From Prolixibacteraceae bacterium (lineage in GTDB: Bacteria > Bacteroidota > Bacteroidia > Bacteroidales > Prolixibacteraceae): a stretch of DNA of 58,142 nucleotides. Shown piece after piece: positions 34,154 through 43,095 of this stretch (its first letter is position 1; each line of letters starts with the position of its first letter). Below the pieces are notes generated by a model. The model saw only the letters and a list, made by a program, of their open reading frames with translations. It made no database searches and was not told where the DNA came from. Where the stretch lies: contig JAIOZY010000031.1 in assembly GCA_021740385.1 (NCBI GenBank), positions 1-58,142 of the forward strand, given 5' to 3'. The position numbers were made by a program, and so were the translations under genes.

Positions 34154-35455
34154 ATGGAACAAAACAAAAACATTGAACTGCGCAACGATGAAGTCCGCGA
34201 TATTTTGAAAAAGATGCCGCACTGGACCATTCGATGGGGGATTACCATAATCCTTGTGGCTGTGGCATTGCTGTTGCTTTTCAGCTACCTGTACCGTTAC
34301 CCCGATTTAATCAATTCGGAGGTGGTAATATCGGCAACCAATCCGCCGGCCGCAATGAAAGCACGGTCAACCGGGAAAATTACCGGTATTTATGTTGGTG
34401 ACGGGCAAAAAACTGTTCCGGGTGAAATATTGGCCGTGATTGAAAATCCTGCTTTGCTCACCGATATTCAACAGCTTGAGGAATATTTAAAATCGATGAA
34501 AGACTTCTTTTTGAATTTCAATATTGAAGATTTTCAGGAACCCCCGGTTGACCTTGAACTCGGGTATGTCCAGTCATCGTTTACCGACCTGGCAAAACTG
34601 GTTTCCGATTATCGTTTTTTCATTCAGCAGAAGTATTATGGCGAACGTTTGACTGCTCTCGATGGTCAGATTGAAATGCAACAACAACTATCGGAAAGGC
34701 TCGAAGAGCAGAAGCAGTTACAGGAACAACGTTTGCAACTGGCAACAAAAAGCTTTGAACGCGACTCTGTCCTTTTCAATAAACGGACTATTCCGGAACT
34801 TGAATACGAACAATCTAAGGAGAGTTGGCTTTCATCAAAAATGGCTTTCGAAAATATCAGGAGCCAATGGGTTTCTGTGCGGTCGGGTATTTACGAGCTG
34901 AAGCAGCAAAAGGCGCAACTTCAGCTCGATTACGATAACCAGCTAAAAACATACAAAACGGCCATTGCGCAAGCCTATACCCTTTTGCAATCGGCCATTA
35001 ACGACTGGTACCTGCTTTATGTTCTTAAAAGTCCCATTGAAGGTACGGTTAGTTTTAGCAAGGTTTGGGCATTAAACCAGAATGTTACTCAGGGCGAAAC
35101 GGTTATGACCATTGTGCCCGATGATCCGCTGGGCATTTCGGGCAAGGCTTACGTCCCCGTAATTGGTGCCGGAAAAGTAAAACCCGGCCAGCGGGTAAAC
35201 ATCAAACTGGCCAATTACCCTTACATGGAATACGGCATGCTCATTGGCAAAGTGAAGCGGAAAGCCCCGGTGCCGGTGGATAATTATTATGCCATCGAAA
35301 TTGAATTGCCCGATAGCCTGGTTACAAATTATGGTAATACCCTTGAAATGCAGCAGGAGTTGCTGGGTGTGGCCGAAATCATAACGAACGACCGGCGATT
35401 GATCGAACGGATTGTATATCCCATTAAGGCCATTGTTGAGAAAAACCGGCGATAG
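34154..35455 (+). CDS. HlyD-family periplasmic adaptor (membrane fusion protein)
   Basis: A 433-aa adaptor linking an inner-membrane ABC exporter to an outer-membrane channel of the TolC type. It has a cytoplasmic N-terminus, one membrane span (about 27-50), a biotinyl/lipoyl-like half motif (KARSTGKITGIYVGDGQKT), a long coiled coil rich in Gln, Leu and Glu (about 150-300), the second lipoyl half (LKSPIEGTVSF) and a C-terminal beta barrel ending in RRLIERIVYPIKAIVEK. Paired with the C39 exporter upstream it forms a type I secretion unit. The outer-membrane channel is not in the window. Confidence 0.9.
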   Translation: MEQNKNIELRNDEVRDILKKMPHWTIRWGITIILVAVALLLLFSYLYRYPDLINSEVVISATNPPAAMKARSTGKITGIYVGDGQKTVPGEILAVIENPALLTDIQQLEEYLKSMKDFFLNFNIEDFQEPPVDLELGYVQSSFTDLAKLVSDYRFFIQQKYYGERLTALDGQIEMQQQLSERLEEQKQLQEQRLQLATKSFERDSVLFNKRTIPELEYEQSKESWLSSKMAFENIRSQWVSVRSGIYELKQQKAQLQLDYDNQLKTYKTAIAQAYTLLQSAINDWYLLYVLKSPIEGTVSFSKVWALNQNVTQGETVMTIVPDDPLGISGKAYVPVIGAGKVKPGQRVNIKLANYPYMEYGMLIGKVKRKAPVPVDNYYAIEIELPDSLVTNYGNTLEMQQELLGVAEIITNDRRLIERIVYPIKAIVEKNRR

Positions 35456-35495
35456 GTTTCTGAAAAACTTACCACAAAATGATTTCGAACGAACA

Positions 35496-35536
35496 ATTTA
35501 TGTAAATTTGGAGTTGAATTCCAAATTTACATAAAT
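35496..35536. promoter_or_regulatory. 17-bp perfect inverted repeat overlapping the ATPase start codon
   Basis: 35496-35512 is perfectly complementary to 35520-35536, with a 7-nt spacer; the right arm (TCCAAATTTACATAAAT) includes the first two bases of the ATG at 35535. As DNA it could be an operator, and as RNA it would bury the start codon in a 17-bp stem. The low G+C content argues against a terminator. Confidence 0.65.
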
Positions 35537-36707
35537 GATCAGACGAGATATTTCAAATAAGATATTAGAAGCAGCAGAAAAAATGCCTGTGATTTGTGTT
35601 ACTGGTCCACGGCAATCGGGTAAAACAACCCTTGTTAAAAATTTGTTTCCGCATTACACGTATTACAACCTTGAGTTTCCACAGCATCGGGAGTTTGCTC
35701 AAAAGGATGCAGTTGGATTGCTGAATAAAATTGAAGAAGGTATTATTATTGATGAAATACAACGAGTGCCCGAATTGCTTTCAACTATACAGTATATTGT
35801 GGATGAAAAAAAGACCTTAGGTAAGGTCGTTATTACAGGGTCTCAAAACATCATGACGATGCAAACTGTTAGTCAGACACTTGCAGGAAGGGTAGCCCTT
35901 TTTACATTACTCCCATTTTCATTTGTCGAGTTGGCTGGTTCTGGTTTTGAAGAAAAAAATGCAGAAGATTACATGTTTAAAGGTTTTTTTCCCCGCATTT
36001 ATGATCAGGGGCTCGATCCTGTAAATTGGTTGCAGGATTATATTAATACGTATGTTGAAAGAGATGTCAGACAAGTAATTACTGTTAAAGATCTGACGCT
36101 TTTCAGTAATTTTCTTCACCTTTGTGCCGGACACACCGGGCAGTTGATCAATTATTCCACTTTTTCGAATAACCTGGGTGTTGAGGTAAAAACCATAAAA
36201 TCGTGGATGTCGATACTTGAAACGAGTTATACTATATTCATTCAGCCTCCCTACTATAAAAATTTTAATAAACGTGTTATTAAAGCACCCCGGTTGTTTT
36301 TTTACGACACAGGTTTAGCATGTAACTTGCTTGGAATCCATTCTGCTCACGGCTTAACGAACCACTATCTGCGTGGAGGATTGTTTGAGTCTTTTATTAT
36401 TTCTGAGTTTTATAAGTATATTTTTAATCGTAAACTGAATAGTAAAATTTATTTTTTTCGTGACTCAAATGGGAATGAGGTTGATGTGGTTTTTGAGCAG
36501 AACGGAATTACCAAAGCAGTAGAAATAAAATCGGGAAAAACCATCATATCCGATTTTTTTAAAGGGTTAAATTATTGGGATAAATTGACCGGACTTAAAA
36601 AAAATGAAAAATATGTAATTTATGGCGGTGATGAAGACCAATATAGAACAAATGCACGGGTATTAAGCTGGCGAAATTTAAACAGTGTGTTTGAGGAAAT
36701 AAAATGA
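35535..36707 (+). CDS. AAA_14/DUF4143 family ATPase
   Basis: A 390-aa ATPase of the AAA_14 plus DUF4143 family. Walker A is GPRQSGKTT (24-32), Walker B EEGIIIDEIQ, followed by sensor-like ITGSQN. The C-terminal DUF4143 part has the conserved YDTGLACNLLGI and a restriction-nuclease-like FRDSNGNEVDVVFE...AVEIKSGK. The family is common in bacteria and archaea, often sporadic and in many copies per genome; the function is unsettled. The 17-bp inverted repeat overlapping its start codon suggests tight autoregulation or a mobile history. It starts 79 nt after the adaptor gene. A second family member lies at 37345-38469. Confidence 0.9.
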   Translation: MIRRDISNKILEAAEKMPVICVTGPRQSGKTTLVKNLFPHYTYYNLEFPQHREFAQKDAVGLLNKIEEGIIIDEIQRVPELLSTIQYIVDEKKTLGKVVITGSQNIMTMQTVSQTLAGRVALFTLLPFSFVELAGSGFEEKNAEDYMFKGFFPRIYDQGLDPVNWLQDYINTYVERDVRQVITVKDLTLFSNFLHLCAGHTGQLINYSTFSNNLGVEVKTIKSWMSILETSYTIFIQPPYYKNFNKRVIKAPRLFFYDTGLACNLLGIHSAHGLTNHYLRGGLFESFIISEFYKYIFNRKLNSKIYFFRDSNGNEVDVVFEQNGITKAVEIKSGKTIISDFFKGLNYWDKLTGLKKNEKYVIYGGDEDQYRTNARVLSWRNLNSVFEEIK

Positions 36708-36729
36708 ATTATTTTTAAAAACAAAAGTG

Positions 36730-37044
36730 ATGATCATATCAACTACAGAAAAGATTCCCAACAGGGAGATTGTTGAGATTCTTGGAATAGCAAGGGGAAG
36801 TACCGTAAGGGCACGGAACATTGGCCGGGATATTTTTGCCGGTTTAAAAAACATCGTGGGTGGCGAAATTGAGGAGTACACCCAGTTACAGGCACAGTCG
36901 AGGGAGCAGGCCATGCAACGCATGAAACAGGATGCACAAAGGCTTGGTGCAGACGCCATTGTTAATGTACGGCTTACCACCTCGATGGTTACACAGGGAG
37001 CCGCCGAAATACTGGCTTACGGAACCGCAGTAAAATTGTCATAA
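36730..37044 (+). CDS. YbjQ/UPF0145-family protein
   Basis: A 104-aa soluble protein of the YbjQ (UPF0145) family, sometimes called heavy-metal-binding domain. Recognised by ISTTEKIPNREIVEILGIARGSTVRARNIGRDI and GADAIVNVRL, with the C-terminal LAYGTAVKL. The family probably forms pentamers; a biochemical role is not established. I use the ATG at 36730, since the frame's first codon at 36727 is GTG. A 44-aa membrane peptide gene starts 2 nt downstream, so the two are likely co-transcribed. Confidence 0.88.
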   Translation: MIISTTEKIPNREIVEILGIARGSTVRARNIGRDIFAGLKNIVGGEIEEYTQLQAQSREQAMQRMKQDAQRLGADAIVNVRLTTSMVTQGAAEILAYGTAVKLS

Positions 37045-37045
37045 A

Positions 37046-37180
37046 ATGAATTCAATCGGAATTGGAATAGCCGCCTTATACGGGTTGTTTATTTCCGTAT
37101 GTATTGTCCTCCTTGTATTTTTAATATTCAGAAGGATAAGAAAGAAAAAGCGGGAAGACTTTGAGAAAAGGGACAACTGA
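37046..37180 (+). CDS. 44-aa single-span membrane peptide
   Basis: A small open frame starting 2 nt after the YbjQ-family stop codon. The product is 44 aa: MNSIGIGIAALYG, a continuous hydrophobic span (about residues 6-28) and a basic tail RRIRKKKREDFEKRDN. The layout is that of an inner-membrane peptide with its C-terminus in the cytoplasm by the positive-inside rule. Tight spacing supports co-expression with the YbjQ-family protein. I do not recognise a family. Confidence 0.55.
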   Translation: MNSIGIGIAALYGLFISVCIVLLVFLIFRRIRKKKREDFEKRDN

Positions 37181-37344
37181 TTTCTAAAGGCAAACAGGAT
37201 ATTTACAGGTACATTCAAGTAATACAGCTTCTTAAAGGTCAGTTAATAAGAAATATCTTGCAGGATAAGCAAAGCTTGGCGGCGTTTATTAACTACATAG
37301 GAAGAGGGTTATAGGAATATTTTGGTGATTATTGACATGAATGT

Positions 37345-38469
37345 CTATCCCAGGTATTCCAAATACGTGTCTTTGTTTATAATCCTCGTTTCGGCATTGG
37401 GGTAGGCTTTTAGAAAAGCATTAAAATTACGGGCTTTCCCTTTACCCCATTTTATCTCGAAGCCCGTAAGTTTTCCTCCGGCTTCTTCAATATAATCGAT
37501 TTCTTTCTGATCGTATGTCCTCCAGAAAAATGCATTGAATGATCTGCCTGTGTAATGATTATATTTAAGCCTTTCGGCAATCCAGTAGTTTTCCCAAAGT
37601 TTTCCAACATCATCGCGTTGCATCGGATTGTTAAAATTTGAAATTATTGTATTTCTGATCCCGTTATCCCAAAAATAATACCGGGGCGATTTGGTATATT
37701 CTTTTCGTAAATTATTACTGTAACCGTTTAACGAAAACAAAACGAATATTTTTTCCAGTAATTCGAGATAGCGTTTTACGGTTTTATTATCGGCATTTAA
37801 CGACCTGCCCAACTCTGTGTATGAAACTTCATTTCCTATTTGAAAAGCTAAAAGCCGTAAAAGGTTTAAAACAAAGAGGCTGTCTTTTAAGTTGCCTAAT
37901 TGCAGTAAATCTTTTAGTAAATATCCGTCCTTAATGCCTTCCAGTATTTTTCGTTTTTCATTGTTGTCTGGCGAATTGTAAACCTGTGGATACGAACCAT
38001 ATATCAACCGCTGTTCCAAATTAGACCTGGCTTCTAAAAAATTTTCGTTTAGTTCGGTTTGAGAAAACGGGTAAAGATGAAAAAATGTGCTTCTACCTGT
38101 TAAGGGTGCACCTGTGGCATTACGGATGTCAAATGCCGATGAGCCTGTAATAAAAACAGATATTCCCGGAACAGTGTCGACTAAAAGTTTCAGCGAAGCA
38201 CCAATATTGGGAATTTCCTGAGCCTCATCGATGAATAAAAATGAATAGCCTTTAACGAATTGTTCCAGCAAACTTTTTCGTTGACTCGATAGTATTTCTG
38301 CAACATCCATATTGTCTCCCTGTACCAATAACACTTTTTCATTTCCCAATTTTTCCCTTACACTTTCCATGAGAACTGTTTTTCCAACCCTTCGTGCCCC
38401 AATAATCCCTGTTACGTGGTTGGGTTTAATCGATCTGACGAGCTCATCTTCAATTAATCGTTTTATCAT
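37345..38469 (-). CDS. AAA_14/DUF4143 family ATPase, second copy
   Basis: A 374-aa member of the AAA_14/DUF4143 family with Walker A GARRVGKTV, Walker B YSFLFIDEAQE, sensor FITGSSA, and a C-terminal domain with YYFWDNGIRN and the nuclease-like FFWRTYDQKEIDYIEE...FEIKWGKG. It is only distantly similar to the copy at 35535-36707, so it is not a recent duplication. I start it at the ATG at 38469; the frame's upstream codon at 38478 is TTG. A small inverted repeat CTGTATTT...AAATACAG lies 61 nt upstream (38531-38550). Confidence 0.88.
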   Translation of the reverse strand: MIKRLIEDELVRSIKPNHVTGIIGARRVGKTVLMESVREKLGNEKVLLVQGDNMDVAEILSSQRKSLLEQFVKGYSFLFIDEAQEIPNIGASLKLLVDTVPGISVFITGSSAFDIRNATGAPLTGRSTFFHLYPFSQTELNENFLEARSNLEQRLIYGSYPQVYNSPDNNEKRKILEGIKDGYLLKDLLQLGNLKDSLFVLNLLRLLAFQIGNEVSYTELGRSLNADNKTVKRYLELLEKIFVLFSLNGYSNNLRKEYTKSPRYYFWDNGIRNTIISNFNNPMQRDDVGKLWENYWIAERLKYNHYTGRSFNAFFWRTYDQKEIDYIEEAGGKLTGFEIKWGKGKARNFNAFLKAYPNAETRIINKDTYLEYLG

Positions 38470-38787
38470 AACGGTCAATTTTTTAAATATTCAAAACCAT
38501 GTAAAATTATAAAAAACATTTGATAATTCCCTGTATTTATAAAAATACAGAGATAAGGCTCCCTGAATTAATATGAATATGGGGATACTGCTCTCTGAAT
38601 TTTACTTTTTCTAAGGATTTTAAAACGCTTTGATCCGCTTCCTTAAACCTCGCAGCCGAACCCTTATGTGTTAATATGTCGAAAGAAACAGAATTTTAGC
38701 TGTTTAGGGAAAACCCTGTAGCGCCTGTAAGACCTGTCGGGGTTTAAAAGTTTAAACGTAATTTCGAAGTTACACCGGTCTTACTTC
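38470..38787. other. Gap between DUF4143 gene and pectin cluster
   Basis: Contains the 8-bp inverted repeat CTGTATTT/AAATACAG at 38531-38550 with a 4-nt loop, in front of the minus-strand ATPase gene, and a short dispersed-type sequence around 38700-38750 (AGGGAAAACCCTGTAG and CGCCTGTAAGACCTGTCGG). I see no gene. Confidence 0.45.
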
Positions 38788-39777
38788 TTATTCCGATAAC
38801 CATAAATCATCGTCGTCAACAGGCCGGGCTTTCAGTACGTTTTCCCTGGAATATTTTTTTGCTTCCAGGTTGCTTAAAACATGGCTCCACGCCACACGTT
38901 TCCCGGGATTGGCTCCGGGGCCGGTGTTTTCGTATACGGCATAATACGTTGTATGCAAATCATCGGCATTACTCCAGGCTTTCCAGCCTTCCGGGTTGAT
39001 GTGGTTCCCCAATTCACATTCAATAAATACGGTTTTTGCAAATTTTCGCCAGGGGCGGCCAAGGTATACGTTATTTGCTTTTATGCCAGCCGTGAGGTTG
39101 CACCTATAAAACACATATCCGAATTCAACACTCTCGTGCGTACTGGCTGCTGTAATGTAAGAATTGCTTTTACTGTGAATGGTGCAATTTTCAAAAAAGG
39201 CTGTTGCTTCGCCAAAAATAAAATCGGTAGTACCTTCAATGTAACATCCCGTGTAATACTGACGACAATTTCTACCGGCGGCATACAGTGCATCCTGGTT
39301 CGCTACTATCCTGATATTCCTAAATATGCAACGATCGCCTTCTACATGCAGTGCCACTGCCTGTCCAACCGGGCCCGCGCTGTTTACAACGGTTAAATTT
39401 TCAGCCGTAAAATCATTGGCCTCTACTTTTAGTGTGTAGGTTTGAAATGTGCTGTTCCTTCCCAGGTCAATTTTTTCGAAATAGTCGTCCCATGTTATGA
39501 TGGTGTTTTCGGCGCTTTCACCAACCAGTTTTAAATCGGTGTTCCACGAATAGATTCGCACTTTCTCGTTGTATGTCCCGTTTTTGATGAAAATGGTAAT
39601 GGGGCTTGGAGGGAACGATTTTGTGGCATTGATGGCTTCCTGGATGGTAGTGAAATCTCCGCTTCCATCTTGTGCCACAGTCATGTCAATGTATTTTTCT
39701 GCAAAGGTTCCTGTCGAGATGAGAAAAAGCAATGGTATAAGAAAAAACAACTTCATTTTTCCAATTTTTTGTTTCAT
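38788..39777 (-). CDS. Pectin methylesterase, carbohydrate esterase family 8
   Basis: Removes methyl esters from homogalacturonan, which opens the polymer to pectate lyases and polygalacturonase. The 329-aa protein has a signal peptide (from the first ATG, or from a second at 39756) and a right-handed beta-helix. Family motifs: GPVGQAVAL, QDALY with Asp162 (usually QDTLY), GTTDFIFG with catalytic Asp185, and LGRPW with Arg241/Trp243. Length is normal for a single-domain enzyme; there is no T9SS tail, so it is probably periplasmic. It is transcribed divergently from the PL11 gene, with an inverted repeat between them. Confidence 0.93.
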   Translation of the reverse strand: MKQKIGKMKLFFLIPLLFLISTGTFAEKYIDMTVAQDGSGDFTTIQEAINATKSFPPSPITIFIKNGTYNEKVRIYSWNTDLKLVGESAENTIITWDDYFEKIDLGRNSTFQTYTLKVEANDFTAENLTVVNSAGPVGQAVALHVEGDRCIFRNIRIVANQDALYAAGRNCRQYYTGCYIEGTTDFIFGEATAFFENCTIHSKSNSYITAASTHESVEFGYVFYRCNLTAGIKANNVYLGRPWRKFAKTVFIECELGNHINPEGWKAWSNADDLHTTYYAVYENTGPGANPGKRVAWSHVLSNLEAKKYSRENVLKARPVDDDDLWLSE

Positions 39778-39851
39778 GCATTAAAGATCGCATTATTCTT
39801 TCAGAAAGATGGGGGAGGTGCCATTTTACTTCCGTTTAATTGAATAATTTA

Positions 39852-39877
39852 ATACTTTTAAAGTTTTTGAAAAGTAT
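39852..39877. promoter_or_regulatory. Inverted repeat between divergent CE8 and PL11 genes
   Basis: ATACTTTT (39852-39859) and AAAAGTAT (39870-39877) are perfect complements separated by 10 nt. The 26-bp dyad lies 22 nt before the PL11 ATG and 75 nt before the CE8 ATG, a fit place for an operator serving both genes. Confidence 0.4.
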
Positions 39878-39898
39878 ATAAACAGAACAGTCTCCGGT

Positions 39899-42800
39899 AT
39901 GAATTTTAAAAAAAGAAACTCAGCAAAAAGGATTACGGCAAAAGGTACGATTGTGCAAAACACGTTGTTAATCGCTTTTCTATTATTGGTTATTATTAGC
40001 AGTATGCAGGTAAAAGCCCAGCGCCACATGGAATACCTTACACGTGGTTTGGTGGCAGTAAAAACCAACGATGGTGTATTTTTGAGCTGGCGTATTTTTG
40101 CAACCGATGAAGCCACTGTTACCTTCAACCTATACCGCGATGATGTTTTGGTTAATGAAGAGCCCATAAGCGGGATATCGAATTTTGTTGATGAAGAAGG
40201 CAGTACTGATAATGTTTATTACCTCGAGACGGTTACAGATGGTGAAACAGTTCAGCTTTCAACACCCGTTACGGTTTGGGAAAATCAATATTTAACCTTA
40301 CCGCTTCAAACGCCCGATGGTTATTCTCCCAACGATTGCTCGGCTGCCGATTTGGATGGTGACGGGGTGCTTGAAATCATTGTGAAAATGGAGGGATCGA
40401 CCCGCGATAATTCGCAGTCGGGTTTAACCGACCCGGTTTACCTCCATGCCTACCGGATGAACGGCACCATGCTCTGGAGCATTAACCTTGGTATCAACAT
40501 AAGGGGCGGGGCGCACTATACCCAGTTTATGGTGTACGATTTGAACAACGACGGACGTGCCGAAGTCGCATGTAAAACTGCTCCCGGTACTACAGATGGC
40601 CTGGGGAATTTTTTGAGCAAAGGTCCGGCCGCAACCGATGATGATTCGAAAGATTACCGGAAAAGCAACGGTTATATTTTATCGGGCCCCGAGTACCTTA
40701 CGGTATTTGATGGTTTTACGGGCGAAGAATTATCAACCGTGTATTATCTGCCCCGAAGGCATCCCGATACCGAAAACCCATCGGGCAGCCAGCTTAAGGC
40801 GGTTTGGGGAGACGATTACGGAAACCGTGTTGACCGCTTTCTGGCAAGCGTGGCATACTTCGACGATAAACCAAGCCTGGTAATGTGCCGCGGCTACTAT
40901 ACCCGCACTGTTTTGGCCGCCTGGGATTTTAATGATGGTGAGCTTGAGAACCGTTGGATATTCGATACCGATGACGGGTATACTTCCTACGAGGGGCAAG
41001 GGGCTCACAGCATTGCAGTTGGCGATGTAGATAACGACGGGAAAGATGAAATAATGTACGGGGCCATGGCCATTGATGATAACGGGTCACCCATGTACAA
41101 CACCAAATTTTGCCATGGCGATGCAACCCACCTGGGCGACCTGATACCCGACCACCCCGGCCTGGAATTTTTCATGCCCAGCGAATCAGCTGGTTGGACA
41201 CACGACGGTGTGACAAATCCCGGTGTGCATGTCAGGGATGCTGCTACCGGGGAAATTGTCTGGAGCAAACCTCTTTCGGACGGTGATGTGGGAAGGGCTA
41301 TGACCGCCGATATTACGGATGCTTATCCTGGAAATGAATTCTGGGCTGCAAACGGTCTGGGGGTTTACAACAGCAACGGAGAAAAGATCAGCAACAGTTT
41401 TCCTCCCATCAATTTTGCAGCCTGGTGGGATGGTGACCTTCTGCGTGAGATGCTCGACGGAAATACGGTATCGAAATGGGGTGCTGGTTCATTACTTACA
41501 GCAAACGGGTGTTTATCGAACAACGGTACAAAATCGACACCGGCCATTAGTGGCGATATTCTTGGCGACTGGCGCGAAGAAGTGGTGTTCCGTACCTCCG
41601 ACAACCAGGCGTTGAGGGTTTATACTACCACCATTCCAACCGAATATGGAATATACACCTTGTTGCATGATCCCCAATACCGTCTGGCTCTTGCCTGGCA
41701 AAATGTGGCCTACAATCAACCACCTCACACAAGCTTTTTTATTGGTGATGGGATGAGTGCACCCCCCGAACAAAATATTGAAATGGCTTCACCCGGCAAT
41801 GCTTCTGCCCTGATCATTAATTCACCGGTAAATGGTTTTGAACTGGGGCTGGGCGGTAACCTTACCGTTATTGTTCACGCTGTTGGCCTATCAGGAACAA
41901 ACCCGGCTATTGTCATTTCCGATGGCGATACACCTTTGGATACAATGTTCTCCCCGCCTTATGTTTTAAGCATTCCCGATTTGGATGAGCAACAGTATTC
42001 ACTGGTGGCTTCTGCTTATGACAGAGACGAACGGTTGATTAAATCTGACCCGATCGAAATAACTGTCGATCAGGGGTTCCCGCACATTAGCCTTGAGTCG
42101 CCCAACGATAATGCCACGTTTCTTCCCGGTGAGTCGATTTATGTTTCGGTTGATGCGTACGACACCAACGGAAATATCGACAGCGTGGTTGTTTTTTTCA
42201 ACGATGAAAGTGTTACAGTTTTAACAGAAAGCCCGTTCAGTTATGGTATTGAAAATCCGGGAACTGGCAGTTATGTTTTAAAGGCCGTTGCATACGACAA
42301 TGACGGGAATGCAACCGAATCGGGGCAGATTTCTTTTGAAGTTGGCGTGTCGGTTACTTTACAGGAAAATGGTGAGGGGTATTGCGGTTTTAACGACATA
42401 AGCGGCACTGTGGATTTTAACCATGCCGGGTACACCGGGAGCGGGTTTTGCAATACTGACAATGCCGGGGGGGCGCAAATTATCTGGGCTGTAGAATTTC
42501 AGGAAACGGGATCGTACACGTTTGAATGGCGCTATGCCGCGGCTTCGGTCAGGCCGGGGATTTTGTTGATCAACGATGTTGAGGTTGCCGGTGTCTCTTT
42601 TGGTAACACAGGCGACTGGGCAAACTGGGAACTTACAACGGTTAATGCCGAAGTTGAAAGCGGGGTGGCAAAAGTAACGCTTGAAGCTGAAGGCAATGAC
42701 GGACTGGCCAACATCGATTACCTGAAAATAATTTCAACCCAAAGCGAATACCCGGCACGGGGGGCAGATTGCGGGCTGATAGATCCGGATTATGCCGAAA

Positions 42801-43060
42801 GCATTACAGGGGTAAAAGCGGCATATAAAATCTTTCCGGTTCCGGCAACGAGTTCAATAAACATCAGCTTTGAAAACCGCAACGAAAAAATCGATTTAAT
42901 AGCCGTTTACAATACCGACAGCAGCCTGGTTAAAACCTTCTCGGATATTAACGGCAACAGGGCACAAATAAATTTGGGAAGCCTGCAAAACGGTATTTAC
43001 ATTATAAAAATTGACACCAACATGCGCAGTTTGACCGATCGAATTGTTGTGCAGGATTGA
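39899..43060 (+). CDS. Rhamnogalacturonan lyase, PL11, T9SS-secreted
   Basis: Cleaves rhamnogalacturonan I by beta-elimination. The 1053-aa protein has an N-terminal signal anchor/peptide (about 22-42), then a PL11 module (about 45-630) beginning RHMEYLTRGLVAVKTNDGVFLSW with repeated DLDGDGVLEI, DLNNDGRAEV and DVDNDGKDEI Ca2+-binding blades. After it come an Ig-like domain pair (about 635-815; the second starts FPHISLESPNDNATFLPGE) and a CBM35/CBM6-like carbohydrate-binding domain (about 818-950; YTGSGFCNTDNAGGAQIIW...ANIDYLKI). The last 75 residues are a type A T9SS sorting domain (IFPVPATSSINI...GIYIIKIDT). It is therefore exported to the cell surface or released. Confidence 0.93.
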   Translation: MNFKKRNSAKRITAKGTIVQNTLLIAFLLLVIISSMQVKAQRHMEYLTRGLVAVKTNDGVFLSWRIFATDEATVTFNLYRDDVLVNEEPISGISNFVDEEGSTDNVYYLETVTDGETVQLSTPVTVWENQYLTLPLQTPDGYSPNDCSAADLDGDGVLEIIVKMEGSTRDNSQSGLTDPVYLHAYRMNGTMLWSINLGINIRGGAHYTQFMVYDLNNDGRAEVACKTAPGTTDGLGNFLSKGPAATDDDSKDYRKSNGYILSGPEYLTVFDGFTGEELSTVYYLPRRHPDTENPSGSQLKAVWGDDYGNRVDRFLASVAYFDDKPSLVMCRGYYTRTVLAAWDFNDGELENRWIFDTDDGYTSYEGQGAHSIAVGDVDNDGKDEIMYGAMAIDDNGSPMYNTKFCHGDATHLGDLIPDHPGLEFFMPSESAGWTHDGVTNPGVHVRDAATGEIVWSKPLSDGDVGRAMTADITDAYPGNEFWAANGLGVYNSNGEKISNSFPPINFAAWWDGDLLREMLDGNTVSKWGAGSLLTANGCLSNNGTKSTPAISGDILGDWREEVVFRTSDNQALRVYTTTIPTEYGIYTLLHDPQYRLALAWQNVAYNQPPHTSFFIGDGMSAPPEQNIEMASPGNASALIINSPVNGFELGLGGNLTVIVHAVGLSGTNPAIVISDGDTPLDTMFSPPYVLSIPDLDEQQYSLVASAYDRDERLIKSDPIEITVDQGFPHISLESPNDNATFLPGESIYVSVDAYDTNGNIDSVVVFFNDESVTVLTESPFSYGIENPGTGSYVLKAVAYDNDGNATESGQISFEVGVSVTLQENGEGYCGFNDISGTVDFNHAGYTGSGFCNTDNAGGAQIIWAVEFQETGSYTFEWRYAAASVRPGILLINDVEVAGVSFGNTGDWANWELTTVNAEVESGVAKVTLEAEGNDGLANIDYLKIISTQSEYPARGADCGLIDPDYAESITGVKAAYKIFPVPATSSINISFENRNEKIDLIAVYNTDSSLVKTFSDINGNRAQINLGSLQNGIYIIKIDTNMRSLTDRIVVQD

Positions 43061-43095
43061 TACCGTTTTTACGAAAAATGGCGTCAAAAAAGGCA

